Source: Palsa-1439 sp050015495
Lineage (GTDB): Bacteria; Verrucomicrobiota; Verrucomicrobiia; Palsa-1439
NCBI GenBank assembly: GCA_050015495.1
Contig: JBEKBH010000002.1
Coordinates: 1 to 64,000 of the forward strand
Reading direction: 5' to 3'
DNA: 64,000 nt
In this document: positions 19,364 to 26,454 of the stretch, one piece after another
Numbering within the stretch: position 1 is the stretch's first letter
Layout of the letters: each line of letters opens with the position of its first letter
Program-made: the position numbers and the translations under genes
Notes under the pieces: generated by a model
Seen by the model: only the letters and a program-made list of their open reading frames with translations
The model's database searches: none
What the model was told of the DNA's origin: nothing

Positions 19364-19367
<4 letters not shown>

Positions 19368-20404
19368 CCGACGAGGAGCTAGCTGACTACATCGCGGAAA
19401 AAGACATGCCGGCCGCAGCAGCTGCCTATCTTCGGGGAAAATTCGCACACTGCCCACGCTTTAGAGATTTCGCCTCCGCCAATCGCGACAAGATTCGAGA
19501 GAAATTTCGAAAGTTCCGAAAGACCAAGGATGAAGAGGACATTGAGGATGTAGCCGCGGAACTCAAGGTCGCGTACCTACTTTTGCTCGATGATCGCTTT
19601 TCGCTGACTTACGAAAAGTATAAGAGTGACAAAAGCCACCGGGGCCCAGACATCACCGCGTCATTCTGCGGGCAGGTAGGTTTTAACGTCGAAGTGAAAC
19701 GCATCCGCGAATCACCTAAGTTCGAGGGTCGCTTGAACAAGTGGCACAGCGAAGCGTGCGATCGCATCCGACGAACCCCCTCCAGTTTATGGTTCTCTCT
19801 TGAAGTAACGACGATGGATGGGAATGTCGCAATTATGGATAGACTGGAACCAGCTGCAGACGAAATTGTCGCCTTTTGCGTTCAGACGATTAAGGCCAAC
19901 GATTCCAGTTTGCCTCTCGAGATTCCCTGTAACTTCCGAGTTCCAAACTTTGACGACCTGCTAAGACTCACGCTTTTCAGATCTAGCAATCGCGGGCCGT
20001 CTGATTCAACAGGTCTTTCCGGTCATTGTGCTCCAGTGCTTTCCTCTGGAAAAGAGTGTGAGAAATTCGGAAGCCTGACACTCGACAAGCTGACGCAGTT
20101 CATGCCGTCTATTCCAAATGTGCTACTTTTTAAGGTCAGCAGCTTGGCTCTCGCCTATCAAGAAATGCAAATGGGCTTGGATTCGCTCGGAGAGATATTC
20201 CGAAAGCGCAACGATGTGTTCCTGCTAGAAAGGACGGGCAAGGATTCTGCACAGTTGTTACCGCATTGGCAGGGCTTAACTGCTGTCGTGTACTTGGAGC
20301 ATGGTGTCCTTTCGGCTAGAACCCCAAACTTTCTTTGGGCAAACCCTGACGCATCACATCGGTTGCCGGTCGAAGTTAGCCGCTATCTTGAGGAAATGCG
20401 ATAA
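19364..20404 (+). CDS. Unknown protein with a PD-(D/E)XK nuclease-like motif
   Basis: 346 residues, not recognised as a named family. Residues 60-115 show the order of a PD-(D/E)XK endonuclease core: Glu66 in a helix (AAELKVAYLLL), then Asp96 in GPDITASF, then Glu110-x-Lys112 in FNVEVKR. The rest is mixed alpha/beta with no signal peptide. The ATG overlaps the glnS stop by 4 bases and has GGGGAAG upstream, so it can be translated from the glnS message. Its codons are visibly AT-richer than glnS, suggesting a newcomer. A restriction or defence-type nuclease is possible but unproven. Confidence 0.6.
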
Positions 20405-20633
20405 TCCCCAAGCTATTTGGGCTGTGGGATGTCGCCGAAATACTGAGCGTACGAGCAAGGTCGCAACAGGAGTCGGAGCTTTACAATTTACAGATGGGCG
20501 GCGGAAAGCCCGCACGAAACGTCCCCAATCATGTTGGGTGCGGTGAACCACGTGGGACGTGGCAAACTTCAAGAACCGCAACCCAGGTGTTTCCCGACAA
20601 GTGTCTTCGCGTGACCCATCGCCACCGCCAGCC

Positions 20634-20657
20634 TGATACATGGCACTACCATGTATC
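20634..20657. promoter_or_regulatory. PadR-type operator, copy 3 (inverted orientation)
   Basis: GATACATGG-CACTA-CCATGTATC lies just past the padR stop codon. Its 5-base spacer is the reverse complement of the TAGTG spacer at 22306, so this is the same 23-base site turned round. Confidence 0.65.
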
Positions 20658-20662
20658 GCCGA

Positions 20663-21022
20663 TCACCGATTCGGCGAGTGTCGGGATGGGGGATTCAGCA
20701 GGGCGTTGATCGCGCGGGTGAAGGCGGTCCACTGACGGCGCTGCTGCTGCCAAACCCGTTGACCGCGCGGCGTGAGCCGGTAGTAGCGGCGCTGGCGACC
20801 CTCCTTCGGCCCTTTCCACCGGCCTATCACGAAGCCCTGTTCCTCCAGGTGCCGAAGGACGGGGTAAATCGTGCCATCCTGCCAGTTCAACGTGCCCTTC
20901 GATTGCTCGAAGATCCGTTTCCGGATGCCATAGCCGTAGTTTGGCCCGTCCCGCAACACGTCGAGCACAATCAAATCATACGTCCCCGCCGCCAGGTTCC
21001 TCGCATATTCATCCCGCTTCAT
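20663..21022 (-). CDS. PadR-family transcriptional regulator
   Basis: 119 residues of a PadR-type winged-helix repressor: an N-terminal helix (NLAAGTYDLIVLDVLRDGPNYGYGI), the recognition wing TLNWQDGTIYPVLRHLEEQGFV, then RRYYRLTPRGQRVW and a short dimerisation tail. PadR proteins bind inverted repeats and respond to small molecules. A 27-base inverted repeat abuts the start codon and leaves no room for a Shine-Dalgarno site, so translation may be leaderless and binding would silence the gene. The gene it controls may be the thioredoxin gene upstream or one outside the window. Confidence 0.88.
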   Translation of the reverse strand: MKRDEYARNLAAGTYDLIVLDVLRDGPNYGYGIRKRIFEQSKGTLNWQDGTIYPVLRHLEEQGFVIGRWKGPKEGRQRRYYRLTPRGQRVWQQQRRQWTAFTRAINALLNPPSRHSPNR

Positions 21023-21024
21023 AG

Positions 21025-21051
21025 ATGATACATCGTAGTGCCATGTATCAT
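21025..21051. promoter_or_regulatory. PadR-type operator, copy 1
   Basis: ATGATACAT ... ATGTATCAT, a 9-bp inverted repeat around CGTAGTGCC, begins 3 bases upstream of the padR start codon. One arm has a C where copy 2 has G. Confidence 0.75.
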
Positions 21052-21285
21052 GTAAGGCAACAGCTTCTGATCAAGAGCGTAGTGGTTCACTGGCTGGCGG
21101 TGGATGTTTCATCCTCGGAGCGACGGACAAAACCGGTAGTCGCAGGGTTGCAGCCGGAACGGCATGGCTGCGTCTAGCCTTCGGCTCGTACGATTGTCAG
21201 GGTCGACTTTTGACTCATGACAGAAACACTCCCGAGCATCGGACGCGCCTCGGCGATCGTGCAGCCCGTCGGGGTGGTTGGCGCC

Positions 21286-21996
21286 CTAGCTGTTGCGGGC
21301 GCGTTGGACGGCGCTAAGGATGCGGCTTTCATCGTCGCCGATGAGGGTGGCCACCCGAGCGCATTTTCCGTCATAAACGATGACTTGTGGGACGGCGCCG
21401 ACACGATACTGCCTGGCGAGATCGGGTTGTTTGTAGATGTTGACCTTCTGGATAACAACATCGGAATTCGTTTCCGCGAGTTTCTCCAGACACGACTGAA
21501 GAAATCGGCAGGGACCGGACCGGTCCGCATAGAAGAGGACGACCGTGATTTTCCCGAGATCGGGATTGATGGTGTCCTTTTCGATAAAGTGTGAATCGGG
21601 GGCTTTGTAAGTGGCGAGGTGCGGACGACGCGGACGTGGCGGGGCCTGGTGTTGGTCACTGACGGTGAAGTCGGTCACGTCCGAGGCGGCGACGAACATC
21701 AGGCCATTCGTTGTGGTTAGGGTGAACTTTCCGTCATCGAAGAGCAGCAGTTGACCGTTCAGAGTGACGCGACCGCCGGTGGTGAGCATCGCGGTCTTGC
21801 CGTCGAAATCGATATGGGTGACCTGTTGGAAACCGACATGGGTGATGGAGCCATCTTTATTGGCATACTCCAGGCGCTGATTGAGAAGACCAAGAACGCG
21901 GCATTCGGTCTTCGTACCATCTTGGAACTCGATCACGTCCGCTCGGGCGCCGACGAGGGCCGTGAAACACAAGCCGGCTAGCAGTATTCGGTTCAT
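21286..21996 (-). CDS. Secreted thioredoxin-fold protein, degenerate active site (copy 1)
   Basis: 236 residues: a signal peptide (1-19, ending ARA), a beta-rich SH3/Sm-like domain (about 20-110, VIEFQDGTKTECRVLGLL...), then a thioredoxin domain (about 135-236). In place of the WCGPC redox centre it has RSGPC, so the attacking first cysteine is missing and normal disulfide exchange is not possible. The cis-Pro segment (GAVPQVIVY) is kept. It is a paralogue of 22769-23494, which has an intact centre. The frame is unbroken, so it may keep a binding role or be decaying. Confidence 0.8.
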   Translation of the reverse strand: MNRILLAGLCFTALVGARADVIEFQDGTKTECRVLGLLNQRLEYANKDGSITHVGFQQVTHIDFDGKTAMLTTGGRVTLNGQLLLFDDGKFTLTTTNGLMFVAASDVTDFTVSDQHQAPPRPRRPHLATYKAPDSHFIEKDTINPDLGKITVVLFYADRSGPCRFLQSCLEKLAETNSDVVIQKVNIYKQPDLARQYRVGAVPQVIVYDGKCARVATLIGDDESRILSAVQRARNS

Positions 21997-22125
21997 GAGT
22001 CAGATTCAGAGCAGATTCTCTGCCCGGAACTCACACTCAAGAGTGTGGGACGCTCGTGTAAGTGCTTCCAGGAGAAACACCTGGTGTGCTCGTGGACGGG
22101 AGGTTGACTCCTCTGGTCGTGAGGG

Positions 22126-22185
22126 TCGACCCTTAACTCACGGCACGAATACTCCCCAACATCGGAATCGGTTCGGCAGATACGC
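22126..22185. repeat. Diverged copy of the segment at 21195-21255
   Basis: GTGAGGGTCGACCCTTAACTC... aligns without gaps with GTCAGGGTCGACTTTTGACTC... at about three quarters of positions over some 60 bases. In the complete unit this segment lies between the padR operator and the thioredoxin gene. Here it directly abuts the padR remnant, marking a rearrangement junction. Confidence 0.65.
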
Positions 22186-22303
22186 TTCGAAGATGCGTTT
22201 CCGGATGCCATAGCCGTAGTTCGGCCCGTCCCGCAACACGTCGAGCACAATCAAATCATACATCCCCGCCGCCAGGATCCTCGCATATTCGTCCCCTCTT
22301 CAT
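22186..22303 (-). pseudogene. padR pseudogene (5' fragment)
   Basis: Nearly identical to the first 118 bases of padR (20910-21022), including GGCTATGGCATCCGGAAACG on the coding strand. An extra base near codon 4 (ATGAAGAGGGGACGAA against ATGAAGCGGGATGAA) shifts the frame, and homology ends after about codon 38. It cannot make a regulator but keeps the operator upstream. Confidence 0.88.
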
Positions 22304-22305
22304 AG

Positions 22306-22332
22306 ATGATACATGGTAGTGCCATGTATCAT
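22306..22332. promoter_or_regulatory. PadR-type operator, copy 2 (most perfect)
   Basis: ATGATACATGG-TAGTG-CCATGTATCAT has perfect 11-bp arms. It sits upstream of the padR pseudogene exactly as copy 1 sits upstream of padR. Confidence 0.75.
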
Positions 22333-22350
22333 CCGAGGCAACAGTTGTCT

Positions 22351-22453
22351 AACAGGCCGTTGAAAAAGTCATTTTGCAGAAAATCGACCCTTGCTAATCA
22401 AGCTGTTGCAGAGGCTGTTTTTCCGAATTCAGCATGTTTTTCACCGCCCTGCT
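22351..22453. mobile_element. MITE-like element, 103 bp
   Basis: The ends AACAGGCCGTTGAAAAA and TTTTTCACCGCCCTGCT are imperfect terminal inverted repeats (about 14 of 17). There is no coding capacity. The paralogous segment at 21060-21100 lacks these bases while its flanks (GGCAACAG on one side, GGTTCACTGGC on the other) are shared, so it represents the empty site. Confidence 0.6.
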
Positions 22454-22768
22454 GGTGAGGAGCGGAAGGGTTCACTGGCCGGCGGTGGAATTCCTCCTAC
22501 GCGGTTGTTCGGCAGGTCAAGCGTCGGCAATCGCGAGTTGACCGCGCACCGGATGAATCGCTTCTAGTGCTGCGACACTCTTGATGTGATGGGTGGGCAG
22601 GGTGGGAAAATGAACCCTCACCCTGACCCGCCTTCGCCAAACTGCAGGCTACGGCGGGCACGCCCTCTCCCTTGAAACGGGAGAGGGGAACGCACTTCGT
22701 CTCCTCTCCCCGCGTGGGGGAGAGGATTAAGGTGAGGGGCAGCCCGTTAAATGAAGTGTGACAGAACA
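22454..22768. repeat. Gene-free stretch with palindromic repeat family R3
   Basis: The left part (to about 22500) is homologous to the spacer beside operator copy 1. 22612-22745 holds two CTCTCCC...GGGAGAG hairpins flanked by ACCCTCACCCTGA and TTAAGGTGAGGG, the bordering motif also seen at 24209-24250 and 24608-24645. No gene is seen. Confidence 0.6.
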
Positions 22769-23494
22769 TTAACGGCTGCCGCCGGCGTCGGCGATGTCTT
22801 GACGGACGAGGGATTCGTTGGCGCCGACGACGGTGTCGACGACGTCGCCTTCTTTGTTGTAGATGATGATGTGCGGAATGGCGGTGACATGGTATTCCTG
22901 CGCGAGGTCGTGGTGTTTATCAATGTTCACCTTTTGCAGGACGATGTCAGGATTGCCTGCCGCAATCTTTTCCAGGACCGGGCCGATCTTTCGGCACGGG
23001 CCGCACCAATCGGCGTAGAAATCGACAATGGTTATCTTGCCGCGCTCCGGCTGAATGGATCCCCTCGCGGGAGAACGGGAAGCGGTTGCGGGAAGAGCCA
23101 CGGGTTTGGGCCGGGCAACGGGCGGCCTAGGGGGCTCGTCGACGGACTCGCTGCTGACCGTGAGATCAGTCACCTCGGTAGCGGCAATGAGTTGTTTGAC
23201 GCCCGTCGGGGCCGCCAACGCGAACAGGCCATCTTCGAGATTCAACAACCGTCCGCTGAAAATCAGGTGGTCACGCGTGGTGATTGCGGCGGTCTTGGAA
23301 TTGAAATTGATCCGCTTGACCTGCTGGAAATTGACGTGGGAGACGCTGCCGTCCTTGTCCGCGATCTCCAGCGTCTGGTTGAACAGGCTGAGGACATGAC
23401 ACTCGGTCTTCGTGCCGTTCTGGAATTCGACCACGTCCGCTCGGGCCCCGACAGCCGTCACGAAACACAAGCCAGCAAGCAATATTCGCTTCAC
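22769..23494 (-). CDS. Secreted thioredoxin-fold protein, intact WCGPC (copy 2)
   Basis: 241 residues: a signal peptide (1-20), a beta-rich SH3/Sm-like domain (VVEFQNGTKTECHVL ... VKRINF), a Pro/Arg-rich linker (about 115-140) and a C-terminal thioredoxin domain with FYADWCGPCRKIG and the cis-Pro segment TAIPHIII. It should be a periplasmic or surface disulfide oxidoreductase. GTG 23494 was chosen because the paralogue starts at the aligned position (MNRILLAGLCF/VKRILLAGLCF); an open extension to 23860 runs antisense through pgsA. It is the upstream member of a duplicated thioredoxin-padR unit. Confidence 0.83.
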   Translation of the reverse strand: MKRILLAGLCFVTAVGARADVVEFQNGTKTECHVLSLFNQTLEIADKDGSVSHVNFQQVKRINFNSKTAAITTRDHLIFSGRLLNLEDGLFALAAPTGVKQLIAATEVTDLTVSSESVDEPPRPPVARPKPVALPATASRSPARGSIQPERGKITIVDFYADWCGPCRKIGPVLEKIAAGNPDIVLQKVNIDKHHDLAQEYHVTAIPHIIIYNKEGDVVDTVVGANESLVRQDIADAGGSR

Positions 23495-23583
23495 GCGGGA
23501 TGATAGGAGCAGGTTTTCTGCCCGAAACTCGCGGTCAACCGTCACGGTTGTGACCCATGAGCGCGCGCCGCAGCCCGGTCCCG

Positions 23584-24171
23584 CTACTTCTTCTGCTCGT
23601 GGACGCTGAGTTGTTTGATGCCGTCGAACAAGTACCAGACGCCGGACACGAGCGTGAAGAATCCGGCGGCATACAGGGGCCACAGGTAGGACGGGCGCTC
23701 GACCTTCAACAGCACCCAGCCGAGCGCGATCATCTGGAAAAACGTCGCGCATTTGCCGACAATGCGTGGTCGCGCGATCACGCGGCCCGCCAGCATGTGA
23801 ATCAGCACACACCCGCCCAGCAACATCAGGTCGCGGCTGATCACCAGCACGGGAAACCACAACGGCAGCAGATCGAATGGCGTGCCGTCCTTGAACCGGA
23901 CGCTCAAGAGAATCAGCGCGGAAATGAGCAACGCCTTGTCCGCCAGCGGATCGAGAATAATGCCCAGTTCGCTCTTTTGATGGTACCGGCGCGCGATGTA
24001 ACCATCCACCGCGTCAGAGATCGCGGCGATGGCAAAGACCGTGCACGCCAGGCCGCGCTCCCATTCCCGTTCTTGGTCCTTCTGGTAGTCGCGGATGTAG
24101 TCCAGCGTGAGCCACACGAATACCGGGATCATGAAGATGCGCGCGAGCGTGATTTTGTTCGGAAGCGTCAT
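23584..24171 (-). CDS. pgsA: CDP-alcohol phosphatidyltransferase (phosphatidylglycerophosphate synthase type)
   Basis: 195 residues, integral membrane. The full CDP-alcohol phosphotransferase signature is present: D-x2-DG-x2-AR-x8-G-x3-D-x3-D (DAVDGYIARRYHQKSELGIILDPLAD). The start MTLPNKITLARI is typical of PgsA, which makes phosphatidylglycerophosphate from CDP-diacylglycerol. Several membrane helices follow. The ATG at 24171 overlaps the last 4 bases of the upstream DUF559 gene. A different headgroup acceptor cannot be excluded. Confidence 0.85.
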   Translation of the reverse strand: MTLPNKITLARIFMIPVFVWLTLDYIRDYQKDQEREWERGLACTVFAIAAISDAVDGYIARRYHQKSELGIILDPLADKALLISALILLSVRFKDGTPFDLLPLWFPVLVISRDLMLLGGCVLIHMLAGRVIARPRIVGKCATFFQMIALGWVLLKVERPSYLWPLYAAGFFTLVSGVWYLFDGIKQLSVHEQKK

Positions 24172-24596
24172 GGGCGGTGCAATGGATTGGTCGGACACGT
24201 ATGTTTTTGTGAGCCCCTCTCCCCTTGGGGGAGAGGGTTCGGGTGAGGGGTACGGCTTTCCAAAGTTGTACAGATCATCTCGATAACCCCTTCGAACTCG
24301 TGAAAAAGCTGATTGTTCCAAAATCGCAGAACTGTCACACCTTCATGCCTGAGATACTCGTCCCGCTGCTTGTCTCGCGCAACTCCGCTCGTCTCGCCAT
24401 GCTGTCCGCCATCCAACTCAATGGCCAACCTTGATTCGGGGCAATAAAAATCCAGAACGTATGGCCCAAACGACTGTTGGCGGCGAAACTTTGCTCCCGA
24501 GATCTGACGGTTTCGTAGATGTTGCCACAACTTCTTCTCCGCATCCGTCGGATGACGACGGAGCGCTTTGACGAGCGGTTCATGTTGTGTCTTCAA
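24168..24596 (-). CDS. DUF559 endonuclease-like protein
   Basis: 142 residues of the DUF559 family, related to very-short-patch-repair endonucleases. Visible parts are RRHPTDAEKKLWQHLRNRQISGAKFRRQQSFGPYVLDFYCPESRLAIELDGGQH (D and E-x-D acidic residues of the nuclease core) and VLRFWNNQL. The true domain ends near residue 115. The remaining 27 residues (HPNPLPQGERG...) are translated from the R3 palindromic repeat, so an insertion appears to have lengthened the protein until it meets the pgsA start. The substrate is unknown. Confidence 0.75.
   Translation of the reverse strand: MKTQHEPLVKALRRHPTDAEKKLWQHLRNRQISGAKFRRQQSFGPYVLDFYCPESRLAIELDGGQHGETSGVARDKQRDEYLRHEGVTVLRFWNNQLFHEFEGVIEMICTTLESRTPHPNPLPQGERGSQKHTCPTNPLHRP
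24209..24250. repeat. R3 palindromic repeat inside DUF559 3' end
   Basis: CCCCTCTCCCCTTGGGGGAGAGGGTTCGGGTGAGGGG has a CTCTCCCC/GGGGAGAG hairpin and the GGTGAGGGG border. It is read through as the C-terminus of the DUF559 protein. Confidence 0.7.
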
Positions 24597-24607
24597 CGGC
24601 TGCTAAA

Positions 24608-24645
24608 CCCCTCACCTTAATCCTCTCCCCCAAGGGGAGAGGAAA
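24608..24645. repeat. R3 palindromic repeat upstream of DUF559
   Basis: CCCCTCACCTTAATCCTCTCCCCCAAGGGGAGAGG is the same family in inverted orientation to 24209-24250, so the DUF559 gene is bracketed by an inverted pair about 360 bases apart. Confidence 0.7.
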
Positions 24646-24661
24646 TGGAAAAATCGGATCA

Positions 24662-26008
24662 TCATATAACACTACGGAATTTCCCGGCGGCGCGACGCAA
24701 CCGCACAAGTACGCGGTCGCGGCCCAGCACGTCCAGCAGGTGATACAGCGACGGGCCGGCTGATTTGCCGCTGACAGCCACGCGGCACGGATGAATGAGT
24801 TCGCCGGTCTTGACCCCGATCTCCGTCGCGAGCGATTTCAAGGCCGTTTCCAGGCCCGCGGCGTTCCACGGGTTTGTCCCCTCAAATTTTCCGGCGAGTT
24901 TCGTAAGCCGCTCGCTCGTGTGCGGACCGCTACACGACTTCTTGACCGCCTCGGGATCGAACGGGTAATCCTCGCTGAAAAAGTAGGTCGTCCAGGATGG
25001 CAACTCTTTCAGGAGCTTGACCTTCTCCTTCACGAGGCCGAGCACGGTCCGCACATACGGCTCGGCGGGAGGCTCGCCCTCGAATTTCAGGAACGACCGC
25101 GCCAATTCCATAAAGCGGTCCGACGACATGGCGCGAATATATTCGCCGTTCATCCACGTTAATTTCGAAGAATCGAACCGGGCGTTGTTTCGCAGGATTT
25201 GCGGCAGATCGAAAAGCTTGATGACATCGTCGATCGGCAGGACCTCGCGATTGTCCTTCGGCGACCAGCCGAGCAGGCAGAGGTAATTGCGCACAGCTTC
25301 CGGCACGAACCCGTCCTCGACGTAGGTCTGGAGCGACGCGAGCCGGGCCTTGGCGGGGTCGGGATCGCTCTTGCTCATCTTCGTGCCGTCGGGATTGAGA
25401 ATCATGGGGATGTGCGCGTAGTTCGGCGGCTCGACGCCGAACGCGCGGAACAACGCGATGTGCTTGGGCGTGTTCGAGAGATGATCCTCGCCGCGGATGA
25501 CATGCGTGATCTTCATTTCGATATCGTCGACCACATTGACCAGGTGAAACACGGGATTGCCGTCGCTGCGGACGATCACGAAATCGGGGTCGAGCATCTC
25601 GGTTTCGTTGAGCGGACGCACCACGCTGCCCGCGATGAGGTCGGGCACTTCGATCGGCTGGCGCGACATCTTGAAGCGGACTGCGCCGTCGCGCTCGTAT
25701 GCCAGGCCCTTGTCCTTCAATTCCTGGATGCGCCGCCGGTAGATGTCGGCGCGTTGCGATTGAAAGTACGGACCGAACCCGCCGCCTTTCTCCGGGCCTT
25801 CGTCCCAATCCAGCCCCAGCCACCGCAACCCGTCGAGAATGGTGCGCAAGGATTGTTCGGTATTGCGCGCGGCATCGGTGTCCTCGATGCGCAGGACGAA
25901 GGCGCCGCCCGTGTGGCGGGCGTACAGCCAGTTGAACAGGGCGGTCCGCACGCTCCCAATGTGCAGAAAACCAGTGGGACTGGGCGCGAATCTGACACGG
26001 GTGCTCAT
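24662..26008 (-). CDS. gltX: Glutamyl-tRNA synthetase
   Basis: 448 residues of class I synthetase. Its start, MSTRVRFAPSPTGFLHIGSVRTALFNW, contains the HIGH-type motif (FLHIGS), and GTKMSKSDPD is the KMSKS loop. A helical anticodon-binding domain follows. The ATG at 26008 is the conserved start; the frame extends 16 codons upstream without family similarity. As glnS is also present, this enzyme is probably the discriminating form that charges only tRNA-Glu. Confidence 0.95.
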   Translation of the reverse strand: MSTRVRFAPSPTGFLHIGSVRTALFNWLYARHTGGAFVLRIEDTDAARNTEQSLRTILDGLRWLGLDWDEGPEKGGGFGPYFQSQRADIYRRRIQELKDKGLAYERDGAVRFKMSRQPIEVPDLIAGSVVRPLNETEMLDPDFVIVRSDGNPVFHLVNVVDDIEMKITHVIRGEDHLSNTPKHIALFRAFGVEPPNYAHIPMILNPDGTKMSKSDPDPAKARLASLQTYVEDGFVPEAVRNYLCLLGWSPKDNREVLPIDDVIKLFDLPQILRNNARFDSSKLTWMNGEYIRAMSSDRFMELARSFLKFEGEPPAEPYVRTVLGLVKEKVKLLKELPSWTTYFFSEDYPFDPEAVKKSCSGPHTSERLTKLAGKFEGTNPWNAAGLETALKSLATEIGVKTGELIHPCRVAVSGKSAGPSLYHLLDVLGRDRVLVRLRRAAGKFRSVI

Positions 26009-26134
26009 GGCGTGTGCGCAAAATAGCAGACGGCACTCGCGAGCCGCAAGACCCAAACCGATTCCGCGAGAGGCGCGTTGCCAACGGGGGCCGAGGACTG
26101 GTGAGGCGGTTCGCGGTCGCGGACGACGTGGACG

Positions 26135-26452
26135 TTAATACGGGATCGGATGTGATTGCAACCACAGCAAGCGCAGGGCCGTGCCGAAGGCGAGCAACAG
26201 ATTGAACCAGGTGAGGATGAAGTCGAGGTAGTACGGCGTGAACGGCTTGGCAAGGGCCATCATGACTTCCTTGTACCGGCGCAATTCGGCGAACACACGC
26301 CAGAACAATAAACCTGTTGGAAAACGCGCGCCGCGCCGGTAGAGGGCGGGGCAAATGACAATCCAGTGCACCAGGACATTGGCGACGAACGTCACACCAA
26401 GGATCAAAAACAATCCGTAGACATCCTTGTTGTCAGCGATCAACTTGTGCAT
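26135..26452 (-). CDS. Small membrane protein of unknown function
   Basis: 105 residues with two to three hydrophobic segments (LFLILGVTFVANVLVHWIVI near the N-terminus; YLDFILTWFNLLLAFGTAL near the C-terminus) around a basic loop (RRGARFPTGLLFWRVFAELRRYK). No family is recognised. It begins 2 bases after the stop of the upstream PfkB-type kinase, so the two are cotranscribed. Confidence 0.65.
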   Translation of the reverse strand: MHKLIADNKDVYGLFLILGVTFVANVLVHWIVICPALYRRGARFPTGLLFWRVFAELRRYKEVMMALAKPFTPYYLDFILTWFNLLLAFGTALRLLWLQSHPIPY

Positions 26453-26454
26453 GG

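Noticed and set aside
21174..21659. Minus-strand frame ending RPMLGSVSVMSQKSTLTIVRAEG
   Set aside because: It overlaps the thioredoxin gene in another frame for most of its length. The end is shared with 22126-22185 at DNA level, but the second copy has a stop, so coding is not supported.
22769..23860. Longer thioredoxin frame starting at 23860
   Set aside because: The extra 122 codons run antisense through pgsA, while the paralogue starts at the position equivalent to 23494.
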